Below are positions 7,772-16,964 of a stretch of 33,886 nucleotides of DNA, piece after piece. How positions within the stretch are numbered: the stretch's first letter is position 1; each line of letters opens with the position of its first letter. The translations under genes were made by a program, and so were the position numbers. The notes under the pieces were generated by a model, which was not told the DNA's origin, did not search any database, and saw nothing but the letters and a program-made list of their open reading frames with translations. Source of the stretch: Candidatus Cloacimonadota bacterium (GTDB taxonomy: Bacteria; Cloacimonadota; Cloacimonadia; Cloacimonadales; TCS61); the NCBI GenBank assembly GCA_021735645.1, contig JAIPGP010000038.1:1-33886 (forward strand), written 5' to 3'.

Positions 7772-9109
7772 ATGGAAATTTACGGGAAGAAATTTACAGT
7801 AATAGGTATCGCCAGAAGCGGGATAGCAGCAGCAAAAAAGCTTACAGAACTGGGTGGAGAAGTATTTTTAAGTGATAATAAGCCGCAGGAAAAGATAGAA
7901 AATGCAGAAATTCTGAAAAAGAATTTTGCTTGCGAGTTCGGAGGACACAGCCAGAAAGTGCTGCAGGCAGATAAGATAATTGTTAGTCCTGGAGTCCCGC
8001 TCTCCCTTCCGATATTAAAGCAGGCTCAGGCGTCTGGTATTGAACTGCTAAGTGAAATTGAATTAGGTTTCCGGCTTAAATCACCCGATAGCAAAATTAT
8101 CTGTGTAACAGGTAGTAATGGGAAAAGCACTACAGTGAGTCTGATTCATCATATATTACTGACCTGTGGTTATCATTCAATACTGGGTGGTAATATTGGC
8201 ACTCCATTCACAGCTTTTCCCATTGAGAAACCCGGTATAGACTTCATTGTGCTGGAGCTGAGCAGTTTTCAACTGGAATTAGTGAAGTATTTCAAAGCAG
8301 ACGCTGCCATAATTCTCAATATCACCCCTGATCATCTGGATAGATACAAAGATTTTGAGCATTATGCCAGAACAAAATTTAATATCTTCCAGAATATGGA
8401 AAAGAATGATCTGGCAGTGATGAATCTGGATGATGAAACTATTAGAAGGCTTTCAGAACAAATAAAAGCTGGCAGGAAGTGGTTTTCACTGGAACATGAA
8501 TCTGATGCCTGGAGAAACGGAAATAATTTATTAGTTGGCAAAGACGCATATAAGACAGCAGAAATATCAATTGCCGGACCGCATAACATGATGAACTGTC
8601 TGGCGGCACTGCTGGCTACCGCAAGATATACTGCAGGCAGGCAGGCCCAGGTTTGCCAGGCTTTGAAAACATTTGCCTCTCTCCCCCATCGTCTGGAATA
8701 TGTCACAACCAGTAAAGGTATCCGCTTTATCAATGATTCCAAGGCAACTAATACAGATGCCGTGAAATATGCCCTTCTTTCCTTTACTGAGGGCGTACAT
8801 ATAATCCTGGGCGGTTCAGACAAAGGAGAAGATTATTCCATACTTCTGCCTTATTTACAAAGGGAAAACGTCCATACTTACCTGATCGGTGCCACACGTA
8901 CCCGGATGCAGGCAGCTTTTGCGGGAGCACTTGAATATGAAATGTGCCAGGACATGGAAACGGCAATGAAGCTGGCATATTCACGGGCAGCAGCAGGTGA
9001 AGTGATCCTGCTATCTCCAGCCTGTGCCAGTTATGATGCTTTTAGAAATTATCTGCATCGGGGAGATACATTTAGAAAAATTGCTGAGGACATTGCTCAT
9101 GAAATTTGA
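7772..9109 (+). CDS. murD: UDP-N-acetylmuramoyl-L-alanine--D-glutamate ligase MurD
   Basis: 445 residues, near the family's usual 440-450. It adds D-glutamate to UDP-MurNAc-L-Ala in the cytoplasm. An N-terminal Rossmann-like uridine-binding domain (residues 8-35, IGIARSG) is followed by the ATP loop TGSNGKST (113-120), the GGNIGTP element and the NDSKATNTDA element of the C-terminal domain. The start at 7772 is chosen over an in-frame ATG at 7700 because it follows AAGAGGAT (7759-7766) and matches the family N-terminus; the longer form would add 24 residues that overlap murF. It sits one base after murE-murF. Confidence 0.96.
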   Translation: MEIYGKKFTVIGIARSGIAAAKKLTELGGEVFLSDNKPQEKIENAEILKKNFACEFGGHSQKVLQADKIIVSPGVPLSLPILKQAQASGIELLSEIELGFRLKSPDSKIICVTGSNGKSTTVSLIHHILLTCGYHSILGGNIGTPFTAFPIEKPGIDFIVLELSSFQLELVKYFKADAAIILNITPDHLDRYKDFEHYARTKFNIFQNMEKNDLAVMNLDDETIRRLSEQIKAGRKWFSLEHESDAWRNGNNLLVGKDAYKTAEISIAGPHNMMNCLAALLATARYTAGRQAQVCQALKTFASLPHRLEYVTTSKGIRFINDSKATNTDAVKYALLSFTEGVHIILGGSDKGEDYSILLPYLQRENVHTYLIGATRTRMQAAFAGALEYEMCQDMETAMKLAYSRAAAGEVILLSPACASYDAFRNYLHRGDTFRKIAEDIAHEI

Positions 9110-10382
9110 TATAGGAACTTTGTATGATAAACTGATAAACGAGCTGAGAAAAGTCGATACGCAGATGATGGTATATTATCTGCTGCTCATAATATGTGGA
9201 CTTTTTATTCAGCTTGACATCACTTCTGCCAGTGGAACTCTGCATTTTTTTTTGAAGCAGTTTTTTCTTAGCCTCACCGCGATATTTTTCTGCTTGCTGA
9301 TCTTTCTGTTCTGGAAGATAAAATGGTTTAAATGGTCATTTTGGATATTCTATTTATTCACACTGGGACTGCTGATCTATGTATTGCATCATGGTGAAGA
9401 TATACTGGGAGCTATGCGTGTATTACGGGTAAATCTTATAGTAACTTCAATCAGTGTACAGCCCAGTTTACTGGCACGTCTGGTGCTGGTTATCCTTTTT
9501 GCCCGAGTACTGAGTTCGCGGGAAAATCTAATAGCGAATTCCAGCGTTGTACCTTTCGTAAAAAACTTCTTCCCCTTACTATTATTTACGGGTATCTATT
9601 ATATCCAGATTCTGAAGGAAAATCATCTCTCAGCAGTTCTCACCTCCGGATTCACTCTGATATCACTGCTCTTTCTGGCAAATATCCGCAAGGCAACTAT
9701 TGCGATCCTGATAATTTTTGGACTAATACTTGGCTCATTTGTGGTCGTTTTCCAAAAAGATGGAAAATTTACATTTCCCAATATGTCTACTATTGCCAGG
9801 ACCGAGCAGACTACTGCTCAATCTGATGATATTAACGATGAATTAGCAACAAAACAGCCCGAGGAGAAGGAAAGCTTCCGGATAGGTAGAATTGAATCTT
9901 TCATAGAATCATCATTGATCATTCGCTGGATTACAGGTAACAAAACTAATAATGGGATGGATAGAAATAACCGGGAAAGTATTATTTGCCTTACAACCGG
10001 AAAAGTGATCGGTTGCGGTGCGAATGGAGGAATGGGTAAACTGAAATATCTGCCAGAACCACGAACAGACTTTGTGTTCGCCATTATCGCCGAAGAATTT
10101 GGTTTATTAGGTGCATTATTTATAATATTTCTCTATATGGGACTGGTTATCAGAGGTATCAGTATTTCTTCACACCAGAAATCAATGTTCAATCGGATAA
10201 TTGGTTATGGTTTCAGTTTAAATATTTTCTATAATATCATCATTCATATAGGAGCAGTTGCCGGATGTTTACCTACAACCGGCGTAACCTTGCCATTTAT
10301 CAGCCAGGGAGGTTCATCCATGATAGTAAATTCAATGGCAATAGGAATTCTGCTGATCCTCGGAAAACAGGAAACGGTGTGA
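9099..10382 (+). CDS. ftsW: SEDS-family peptidoglycan glycosyltransferase FtsW
   Basis: 427 residues with about ten membrane segments. It polymerises lipid II at the septum together with FtsI. The C-terminal half is clearly FtsW: LPEPRTDFVFAI with the essential acidic residue D324, then AEEFGLLG, and PTTGVTLPFISQGGSS near 392-407. Two oddities are visible. The conserved QPSE/QPAE motif reads QPSLLAR (about 121-127), so its Glu is Leu. The large extracytoplasmic loop (about 218-300) is long, polar and poorly conserved. The start at 9099 (GAGGA at 9086-9090) overlaps murD by 11 bases; an upstream in-frame ATG would add 25 residues inside murD. RodA is the alternative, but context favours FtsW. 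Confidence 0.92.
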   Translation: MKFDIGTLYDKLINELRKVDTQMMVYYLLLIICGLFIQLDITSASGTLHFFLKQFFLSLTAIFFCLLIFLFWKIKWFKWSFWIFYLFTLGLLIYVLHHGEDILGAMRVLRVNLIVTSISVQPSLLARLVLVILFARVLSSRENLIANSSVVPFVKNFFPLLLFTGIYYIQILKENHLSAVLTSGFTLISLLFLANIRKATIAILIIFGLILGSFVVVFQKDGKFTFPNMSTIARTEQTTAQSDDINDELATKQPEEKESFRIGRIESFIESSLIIRWITGNKTNNGMDRNNRESIICLTTGKVIGCGANGGMGKLKYLPEPRTDFVFAIIAEEFGLLGALFIIFLYMGLVIRGISISSHQKSMFNRIIGYGFSLNIFYNIIIHIGAVAGCLPTTGVTLPFISQGGSSMIVNSMAIGILLILGKQETV

Positions 10383-10384
10383 TT

Positions 10385-11464
10385 ATGAAGACAATACTTA
10401 TCAGTGGTGGCGGAACCGCGGGACACATTAATCCGGCATTAAGCATAGCGGGATACCTGAAAAAACAGGGTTGGGAAATTCACTTCATAGGCAATAGAGC
10501 CAGTCTGGAAGAACGGCTTGTAATTGCTGCCGGTTATCAGTTTCATGTTATTAATATTCAGAAACTATACCGCAAAGTCACCTTTGCTCATTGTAAGTTC
10601 CCATTTAAACTTATCAACAGCATTATTAAATCTTCTCTTTTGATAAAAAAAATTAAGCCTGACTTTTTCCTGGGAACAGGCGGGTTTGTGAGTGGACCGG
10701 CAGGATTTGCTGCCCATCTACATGGAATACCTGTATTTTTACAGGAACAAAACAGTTTTCCGGGGATAACAACCAAAATACTTGCTAAATGGGCAAAAAT
10801 GATATTTTTAGGAAATTCTCAGGCAGTGAAATACCTGCCTGAGAATAAAACCAGTTATACCGGTAATCCAATAAATCCTGGATTTTTCCAGAAACCGCAA
10901 CCTGTAGATATGCAGAAACTAGGCTTAAGCTCAACTACAAAGAAAATCTTTCTGGTTGGTGGCAGTCAGGGTTCTTTGCTTTTAAATAACACACTGTCAC
11001 CAATTGTGGATAAGCTGCTGGAAATGGGACTGGAACTCATCTGGCAAACCGGCAGCTATAGTTATACCAGGTTTCAGCAGCAATTTGGCAGTAGAAAAGG
11101 GATTTATCTCTTCTCATACACAGATAATATTGCTGCTCTCTATGAAATGAGTGAGCTTGTGATAGCCCGGGCAGGAGCTATCACACTGGCTGAACTGGAA
11201 TACCTCCGCAAGCCTGCAATATTGATACCTTTGGCATCAGCAGCAGAAAACCATCAATTTTATAATGCCACAGAATTAGCTGAAAAAGGGGAAGCAGAAG
11301 TTATTGAGGAAAAGAATTTGACACCTGCACTTCTTCATAAAATTCTCATCACCATGCTAGGTAATATAGAGAAATATAAAGCCAGATTTGGTGATACTCT
11401 GCATCAGCATTCTGCTGAAAATATTGCGGCTGTTATTAATAAGTTTTATAGGGAGATGGTATAA
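10385..11464 (+). CDS. murG: UDP-GlcNAc:lipid I GlcNAc transferase MurG
   Basis: 359 residues, a GT28 family glycosyltransferase that converts lipid I to lipid II on the inner face of the membrane. The N-terminal glycine-rich loop GGGTAGHINPA starts at residue 8. GTGGFVSGP, QEQNSFPG and the C-domain UDP-GlcNAc site VGGSQGSLLLN are all present, as is the RAGAITLAEL element that contacts the donor. The start at 10385, two bases after the ftsW stop, matches the family N-terminus; a longer frame from 10265 would lie inside ftsW. Confidence 0.96.
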   Translation: MKTILISGGGTAGHINPALSIAGYLKKQGWEIHFIGNRASLEERLVIAAGYQFHVINIQKLYRKVTFAHCKFPFKLINSIIKSSLLIKKIKPDFFLGTGGFVSGPAGFAAHLHGIPVFLQEQNSFPGITTKILAKWAKMIFLGNSQAVKYLPENKTSYTGNPINPGFFQKPQPVDMQKLGLSSTTKKIFLVGGSQGSLLLNNTLSPIVDKLLEMGLELIWQTGSYSYTRFQQQFGSRKGIYLFSYTDNIAALYEMSELVIARAGAITLAELEYLRKPAILIPLASAAENHQFYNATELAEKGEAEVIEEKNLTPALLHKILITMLGNIEKYKARFGDTLHQHSAENIAAVINKFYREMV

Positions 11465-12834
11465 TGTTTGGAAGAATGAAAAAAATCCATTTTGTAGGAA
11501 TTGGCGGTATTGGCATGAGCGGGATTGCGGAATTACTCTGTAATCAGGGATTCATCATTTCGGGTTCAGACATGAGAGCTTCATCAATAACTGAGCATTT
11601 GAAAAGCAAAAATATCAGGATCAATATCGGGCATGATCCCCAGAATGTGTGGGATGCCGACGTTATCGTGAAATCTTCTGCAGTTACTGATGACAATCCT
11701 GAAGTGACATCCGCCTTACAAAGAAAAATACCTGTAATCCGCAGAGCAGAGATGCTGGCAGAAATCATGAGAATGAGTTATGGTATCTGCATTGCCGGAA
11801 CACATGGTAAAACAAGTACCACCAGCATGGTGGGAACTGTTTTACAGGCAGCCCTGTTTGACCCCACCGTTATTGTAGGCGGCATTGTTAAAAATTATGG
11901 CTCAAATAATCTATTGGGCTCCGGGAAGTATATAGTAGCCGAAGCAGATGAATTTGACCGCTCCTTTCTCTCACTCTATCCCTGCATAGCTGGGATCACC
12001 AATATTGACGCAGACCATCTGGACTGCTATTTAAATCTGAACAGTATAAAATCTGCCTTTATTGAATTTGCCAATAAAGTACCATTCTTTGGCTCTGTGA
12101 TCTGCTGTCTGGAAGATAAAGGAGTTCAATCAGTAATACCCTCTATCAAGAAACATATTTTCACCTATGGATTTTCTGCCCAGGCTTCTTTACGGGCAGT
12201 TAATATTGAAATGGCAGATTTTGAAACCAGCTATACTGTCCTGCTGGAAAATCAGGAATTAGGAAATGTCAAATTAAAAGTGCCGGGCAGGCATAATGTT
12301 CTTAACTCGCTGCTGGCAATTAGTGTAGGCTTGGAATTACAGGTACCTTTTTCTGCAATCCAGCAGGGTTTATCGGATTTTAACGGAGTATTCCGCAGGT
12401 TTGAATACAAAGGCAGCATCGATGATATCACTCTTTATGACGATTATTGCCATCATCCCACAGAAATAATTGCTACACTGAATGCCATTAAAGAGAATAC
12501 AGACCGCAGAATTGTGGCTGTGTTCCAGCCTCATCTATATTCCAGAACCCGTGATTTCTTTGAAGAATTTGGCAGATCATTTTTCCAGTCTGATATCCTG
12601 CTGGTTACTCCCATATATCCTGCCAGAGAAAAACCAATTCCCCATATCAGTGGTAAAATGATCGCTGATGCAGCTATTCAATCCGGTCATAAACACGTGC
12701 ATTATATAGAAAACAATGACCAAATCGTGGAAGTGATGCAAACGCACTGCCAGCCAGGAGATATTATCGTTACAATGGGTGCCGGAAATATCTATCAATA
12801 TGGCGAAGAGTTCTTGAAAAATGCCCGTAATTAA
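11464..12834 (+). CDS. murC: UDP-N-acetylmuramate--L-alanine ligase MurC
   Basis: 456 residues, the usual length. It adds L-alanine to UDP-MurNAc, the first ligase step. The N-terminal dinucleotide-like motif GIGGIGMSG (12-20), the ATP loop GTHGKTSTT (112-120), EADEFDRSF and DDYCHHPTEI are all diagnostic. The ATG at 11464 shares its A with the murG TAA stop (overlap TAATG), a classic sign of translational coupling. The 3' end overlaps murB by 14 bases. Confidence 0.97.
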   Translation: MFGRMKKIHFVGIGGIGMSGIAELLCNQGFIISGSDMRASSITEHLKSKNIRINIGHDPQNVWDADVIVKSSAVTDDNPEVTSALQRKIPVIRRAEMLAEIMRMSYGICIAGTHGKTSTTSMVGTVLQAALFDPTVIVGGIVKNYGSNNLLGSGKYIVAEADEFDRSFLSLYPCIAGITNIDADHLDCYLNLNSIKSAFIEFANKVPFFGSVICCLEDKGVQSVIPSIKKHIFTYGFSAQASLRAVNIEMADFETSYTVLLENQELGNVKLKVPGRHNVLNSLLAISVGLELQVPFSAIQQGLSDFNGVFRRFEYKGSIDDITLYDDYCHHPTEIIATLNAIKENTDRRIVAVFQPHLYSRTRDFFEEFGRSFFQSDILLVTPIYPAREKPIPHISGKMIADAAIQSGHKHVHYIENNDQIVEVMQTHCQPGDIIVTMGAGNIYQYGEEFLKNARN

Positions 12835-13672
12835 ACCACTTTCTGTGAACCTGTCTGAATGGTCACATATAAAAATCGGCACAGAATGTTCAGATTTTTA
12901 TTTACCTGAAAGTCTTGAGCAATTGCTGGAAATGTATGATATTGCAGCCAAAATTAATAAAAAAGTACTGCTTCTGGCAGGCGGCTCAAATATCTTGTTT
13001 GGCAAAGTTGACGATTACATAGTGGTTAGCGATGCCAGACTGCCCAGTTACTGGCGCCAGGAAGGAAAAGAGATAATTGTCTCCGGTAATTACAATATCA
13101 CCAGACTATTGATGAAAATTGCCAGATTGGATTTAGGAGGACTTGAGTTTTTAGGTGGTATTCCTGCCCATATTGCAGGACTTGTGCGGATGAATGCTGG
13201 AGCATTTGGCTCACAAATTGCTGATTATATAAAATTTATCACAATTATTGACCAGCATAAATCAAGAGTGATACCTCGGGCGGATATTAATTTCTCATAT
13301 CGTCATTCTAATATCACTGGATGTATCACAGAAATCCGCCTTGCTCCCGAAATAGTGCCTTATAAAGAAATCCTGACAAAAATAAAGGCAAATATCCTGA
13401 CCCGAAGCCGGCTGACACCTATAAATCTTCCAAATCTCGGCTCTATATTCAAGAATCCTCAAGATGCCAGTGCCGGATACCTTTTGGATAAAGCAGGCTT
13501 TCGAGGAAAAAGACTGGGTGATGCAGCTTTTTCATCTCTTCATGCTAATATCATGGTCAATCTGGGTAAGGCAACATTTTCTGATGCCTGGTCATTGATC
13601 ACTGCAGCTCGTGAAAAGGTAAAAAAAGATTTTAACATCAATCTTAAACTGGAAATTGAGGTAGTAAACTAA
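12821..13672 (+). CDS. murB: UDP-N-acetylenolpyruvoylglucosamine reductase MurB
   Basis: 283 residues, a type II (short) MurB. It is an FAD enzyme that reduces UDP-GlcNAc-enolpyruvate to UDP-MurNAc. The FAD-binding AGGSNILF (53-60), GGIPAHIAGLVRMNAGAFG (112-130), FSYRHS with Tyr160-Arg161, the proton-donor Ser in LGSIFKNP (S208) and the C-terminal acidic LEIEV (E278 or E280) are present. Only the N-terminus is slightly short. The usual neighbour ddl (D-Ala-D-Ala ligase) is absent: ftsQ follows with a one-base overlap. Confidence 0.95.
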   Translation: MPVIKPLSVNLSEWSHIKIGTECSDFYLPESLEQLLEMYDIAAKINKKVLLLAGGSNILFGKVDDYIVVSDARLPSYWRQEGKEIIVSGNYNITRLLMKIARLDLGGLEFLGGIPAHIAGLVRMNAGAFGSQIADYIKFITIIDQHKSRVIPRADINFSYRHSNITGCITEIRLAPEIVPYKEILTKIKANILTRSRLTPINLPNLGSIFKNPQDASAGYLLDKAGFRGKRLGDAAFSSLHANIMVNLGKATFSDAWSLITAAREKVKKDFNINLKLEIEVVN

Positions 13673-14421
13673 TGAAGAAACGCAGAGGGAATACCCGATA
13701 TTTTGCCTGGTTTATATCTATTATTATTGCATCATATATTATCTTCAGATTGATTATGCTTCTGTTCTATAGCCTGAATATCTTTATGATAAAGGAATTG
13801 GATTTCAGCGGAAACAAAGCCTTGTTAGCGGATAATCTCAGGATGGCTGGTGCAAGTCTGATAGGACAAAATATGTTTCGGGTTACAAGTTCGGAAGTCA
13901 AAGAACTTTATTCTGCTTTTTCTCGCATCAAAGATTTATCTGTAAAAAGAAGACTGCCCGGTAAATTAAAGATCAAGATTGTTGAACGGCAGCCAGTATT
14001 TCAGATACTCACTCAAGATGGTGAAATTCTGGTAGTTGATATTGAACAGATACTACTCTCTTTCACAGAGGCAGCCATATCGGATGATATCACCATTATC
14101 TCAGTGCAGGCTTCTTCTGATACCCTGCAAGAGGGAAAGAAAATAAATGACCCATTTCTAGAGCAAATGATCAGCCTGTTTCCTGCTATCCAGGAAGCTG
14201 AGCCGGATTTCTTCGATTATATTTCTGAAATTTATTTAGACGGGCAAGACTTGTACATGGTTGAAAATAAGCAGGGCTATAAAATAATATTACCTCAAGA
14301 GAACCTGCTGCAAAGTATTATTGATTACATGGATATTAAAAATACTTACTCATTTGATAATAAGACAATAATCGATATGACAATTGAAAACAACTACCGT
14401 GTAATAAAGCGGGAGGAATAG
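13672..14421 (+). CDS. ftsQ: FtsQ/DivIB-type division protein
   Basis: 249 residues with a short cytoplasmic tail, one membrane segment (about 11-33) and a POTRA domain (about 38-108) containing the FSGNKAL and VKRRLPGKLKIKIVERQP elements typical of FtsQ. The remaining beta domain ends near residue 245. FtsQ bridges FtsA/FtsZ-side and periplasmic-side divisome components with FtsL and FtsB. The ATG shares its A with the murB TAA stop. Position between murB and ftsA supports the call. Confidence 0.88.
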   Translation: MKKRRGNTRYFAWFISIIIASYIIFRLIMLLFYSLNIFMIKELDFSGNKALLADNLRMAGASLIGQNMFRVTSSEVKELYSAFSRIKDLSVKRRLPGKLKIKIVERQPVFQILTQDGEILVVDIEQILLSFTEAAISDDITIISVQASSDTLQEGKKINDPFLEQMISLFPAIQEAEPDFFDYISEIYLDGQDLYMVENKQGYKIILPQENLLQSIIDYMDIKNTYSFDNKTIIDMTIENNYRVIKREE

Positions 14422-15710
14422 TGAAAAAGAAACAAAAAGATATAATCACGGTGGTGGATATAGGAACCACAAAAGTATGCACAGTAATTGCCGAAAAAAA
14501 GATCAGTGAAGAGGGCGAGGTAAACTTCATAGTCAAAGGATTTGGGCTTACTGCTTCTGAGGGAATGGTTAGAAGTGCTGTAGTGGAAATGAACAAAGCT
14601 TCCACTTCCATAGATAAATCGATTAAAGCTGCTGAAAAAATGGCTCAAATCAATGCGGCTAATATCTATATCGGTATTGCCGGAGACCATATTAGAAGCG
14701 GAAATTTCAAGGGTGAAATCAATCTCTCCGCCACTGCTCAGGGTGCTAAAAAGAAGATTACTCAGGAAGACATCGATCTGGTAATCAACGACGCTAAAAA
14801 AACCGCTGGCTATCAGCCGGATTTCGCCAATCTGAAGATTATTCACGCTATTCCGCATTATTTTAATACAGATAATGGCAGAGGAATTCCGAATCCACTC
14901 GGTATGGAAGCTTCCAGTCTTTTTACTAAAGTGCACATTGTGTTTGCCAATGAGGCAAATGTTAATAATATTCTCAGTTGCTTTAAAATCTCTGGTTATA
15001 ATGTAAATCCGGAAAATATTGTTTTAGAGCCAATTGCTTCCTCCTATGCAGTTCTTAATGAAGATCAGAAAGAATTAGGTGCTATTATGATAGATATCGG
15101 GGGTGGAACTACAGATGTTGCCATCTATTACCGGAAAAGCATCAGGTTTTCTGCAGTATTCCCTTTTGGCGGATATGAGCTCACTCGCAAGCTGTCCGGA
15201 CGCATTGTGGCATCTCCCAGTACTACGGAAATTCTGAAAATCAAAATGGGACAGGCAACTATTGCTAATATTGATCCCAATGAAGATATTGAGGTGGCAG
15301 ATATTACCGGTAATCATACAAAATTATATAATCGGCAGCAGTTTGCCAATGATATCATAGCAGAGATGTCACGGTTGATCAAAAAAATATATCACCATAT
15401 CAGCCAGGGGATTGCCATTGAGAGTATCAAAGCTGGAATTTATCTGACTGGAGGTGCTGCTAATTTAAAGGGGCTTGATGACTTGATAATGGCAGAAACA
15501 AACATGAAATGCACCATCTGCACACCCGATCTGTCCCTCTTTCAGGGAAGGATATCTTCTCTGGAAAAACCGGAATTTTCCACTACTGTGGGAATTTTCC
15601 TTTACGTACTTGATAACCAAATTAAAAAAGGTTTTAATAGTGTGCCTGGAGAACCAAAGACTAATTTCTTTAAGAGAAGTCTGAAAATAATTAGTGGCTG
15701 GTTTATCTAA
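14421..15710 (+). CDS. ftsA: Cell division protein FtsA
   Basis: 429 residues, an actin-like ATPase that tethers FtsZ to the membrane. The phosphate-1 motif VDIGTTKVCT is at about 12-21, the SHS2 (1C) domain lies near 80-160, and phosphate-2 IDIGGGTTDVAIY and YLTGGAANLKG are intact. The C-terminus ends in a short amphipathic helix (about 415-429, FFKRSLKIISGWFI), the usual membrane-targeting element. The start is GTG at 14421 after GGGAGGA and overlaps the ftsQ TAG stop by one base. Confidence 0.96.
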   Translation: MKKKQKDIITVVDIGTTKVCTVIAEKKISEEGEVNFIVKGFGLTASEGMVRSAVVEMNKASTSIDKSIKAAEKMAQINAANIYIGIAGDHIRSGNFKGEINLSATAQGAKKKITQEDIDLVINDAKKTAGYQPDFANLKIIHAIPHYFNTDNGRGIPNPLGMEASSLFTKVHIVFANEANVNNILSCFKISGYNVNPENIVLEPIASSYAVLNEDQKELGAIMIDIGGGTTDVAIYYRKSIRFSAVFPFGGYELTRKLSGRIVASPSTTEILKIKMGQATIANIDPNEDIEVADITGNHTKLYNRQQFANDIIAEMSRLIKKIYHHISQGIAIESIKAGIYLTGGAANLKGLDDLIMAETNMKCTICTPDLSLFQGRISSLEKPEFSTTVGIFLYVLDNQIKKGFNSVPGEPKTNFFKRSLKIISGWFI

Positions 15711-15737
15711 ATAATATATTATGCGGAGGAAAACATA

Positions 15738-16946
15738 ATGAGAATAGAACCTGTCTTAAATGAAAAATATGTTAATTCTCAAATCAAGATCAAGATACTG
15801 GGAGTTGGTGGTGCCGGTGGCAATACAATTAACACATTGGTCGAAAAGAAGCTGCAGGGTGTGGAATTTGTAGCAGCCAATACTGATTGGGGTGACCTTC
15901 AAAAATCAAAAGCAGATAAGATTCTCCAGCTTGGCGAACTAACATCCCGCGGACATGGTGCGGGAGCAGACCGGGAGATTGGCAAGCTGGCAGCCGAAGA
16001 ATCAGAAAAAGAGATAATTGATATTTTCCATGATGCCGATATGGTCTTTCTGGTAGCAGGTATGGGCAAAGGAACCGGTACTGGTTCTTCGCCTTCTATT
16101 GTGAAAACAATCAAGAGCATAAATAATGAATCTGGAAATCCAAAACTGGTGGTGGCAATTGTCTTCTTCCCTTTCCAGTATGAAGGTGCCAAACGCATTC
16201 AAAACGCTGAAAAAGGACTGGATGAACTAGTTGGACTGGTGGATACGCTCATCGTGATCCCCAACGAGAAAATCCATGAAGAATACAAAGGCTCTTCCAT
16301 TATTGAAGCCTTCAAAAAGGCGGATGATATCATCTATCATGCTGCCAGTGCCATCACTGACCTGCTCCTTAAAAAAGGCTATCTGGAAGTCGATTTCAGA
16401 GATATTCTCACAATTCTTGCCAATAAAGGCTTTGCCTATATCACCAGTGGCGAGGCAGAAGGTGATAACCGCGCTCTGGAAGCCGCTGAACGTGCCATGA
16501 ATAACCCGCTGCTCTCTGATATTGAACTGAACGGCACTAAAGGCTTATTGATCAATATTACTTCTGGACCTGATCTGGGGCTTAATGAATTCTACGATGC
16601 TTTGACCAAGATCACAGATACTACTGGAAAAGAAGGTGACATCATCCACGGTTATGTGATCGATAATGATATGAATAACAAGGTTCGAGTTACGATGATC
16701 GCGACCGGATTGCAGATTAAATCTCAATCTTATTATAAAGTCCCCGCTCCGGCAAAATCTAATACTCATTCTGACCTTAAATATAATTCACCCAGAAATG
16801 ACTGGCGAAAGATTGATAATGATGATGACCTTGATATAGACAAAAACAGCTACCAGTCTCAGAGAATTGAGATTGAAGATGATAATGATGCCAATGAAGT
16901 AAATAACGATATCCCGGCTTTTTATAAAAAATTCAATAATGACTAA
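15738..16946 (+). CDS. ftsZ: Cell division protein FtsZ, divergent signature
   Basis: 402 residues, the tubulin-like GTPase that forms the Z ring. GVGGAGGN lies at 22-29 and the C-terminal peptide DIPAFYKK at 391-398 matches the FtsA-binding tail, after a long acidic, Asn/Asp-rich linker (about 335-388). Two normally near-invariant places differ. The GGGTGTG G-box reads GMGKGTGTGSSP (108-119), with Lys at 111 and Ser-Ser instead of Ala-Ala. The T7 loop reads EVDFRD (217-222), with Glu in place of Asn but both Asp residues kept. The protein otherwise aligns along its length. A strong GGAGG ribosome-binding site precedes it. Confidence 0.95.
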   Translation: MRIEPVLNEKYVNSQIKIKILGVGGAGGNTINTLVEKKLQGVEFVAANTDWGDLQKSKADKILQLGELTSRGHGAGADREIGKLAAEESEKEIIDIFHDADMVFLVAGMGKGTGTGSSPSIVKTIKSINNESGNPKLVVAIVFFPFQYEGAKRIQNAEKGLDELVGLVDTLIVIPNEKIHEEYKGSSIIEAFKKADDIIYHAASAITDLLLKKGYLEVDFRDILTILANKGFAYITSGEAEGDNRALEAAERAMNNPLLSDIELNGTKGLLINITSGPDLGLNEFYDALTKITDTTGKEGDIIHGYVIDNDMNNKVRVTMIATGLQIKSQSYYKVPAPAKSNTHSDLKYNSPRNDWRKIDNDDDLDIDKNSYQSQRIEIEDDNDANEVNNDIPAFYKKFNND

Positions 16947-16964
16947 ATTAATCGAGGAGTATTT

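Noticed and set aside
8362-8823. A - strand gene within murD
   Set aside because: It is antisense to the conserved ligase; low-complexity, no motif.
14394-14936. A - strand gene across the ftsQ-ftsA junction
   Set aside because: It is antisense to two solid genes and has no promoter or ribosome-binding site.
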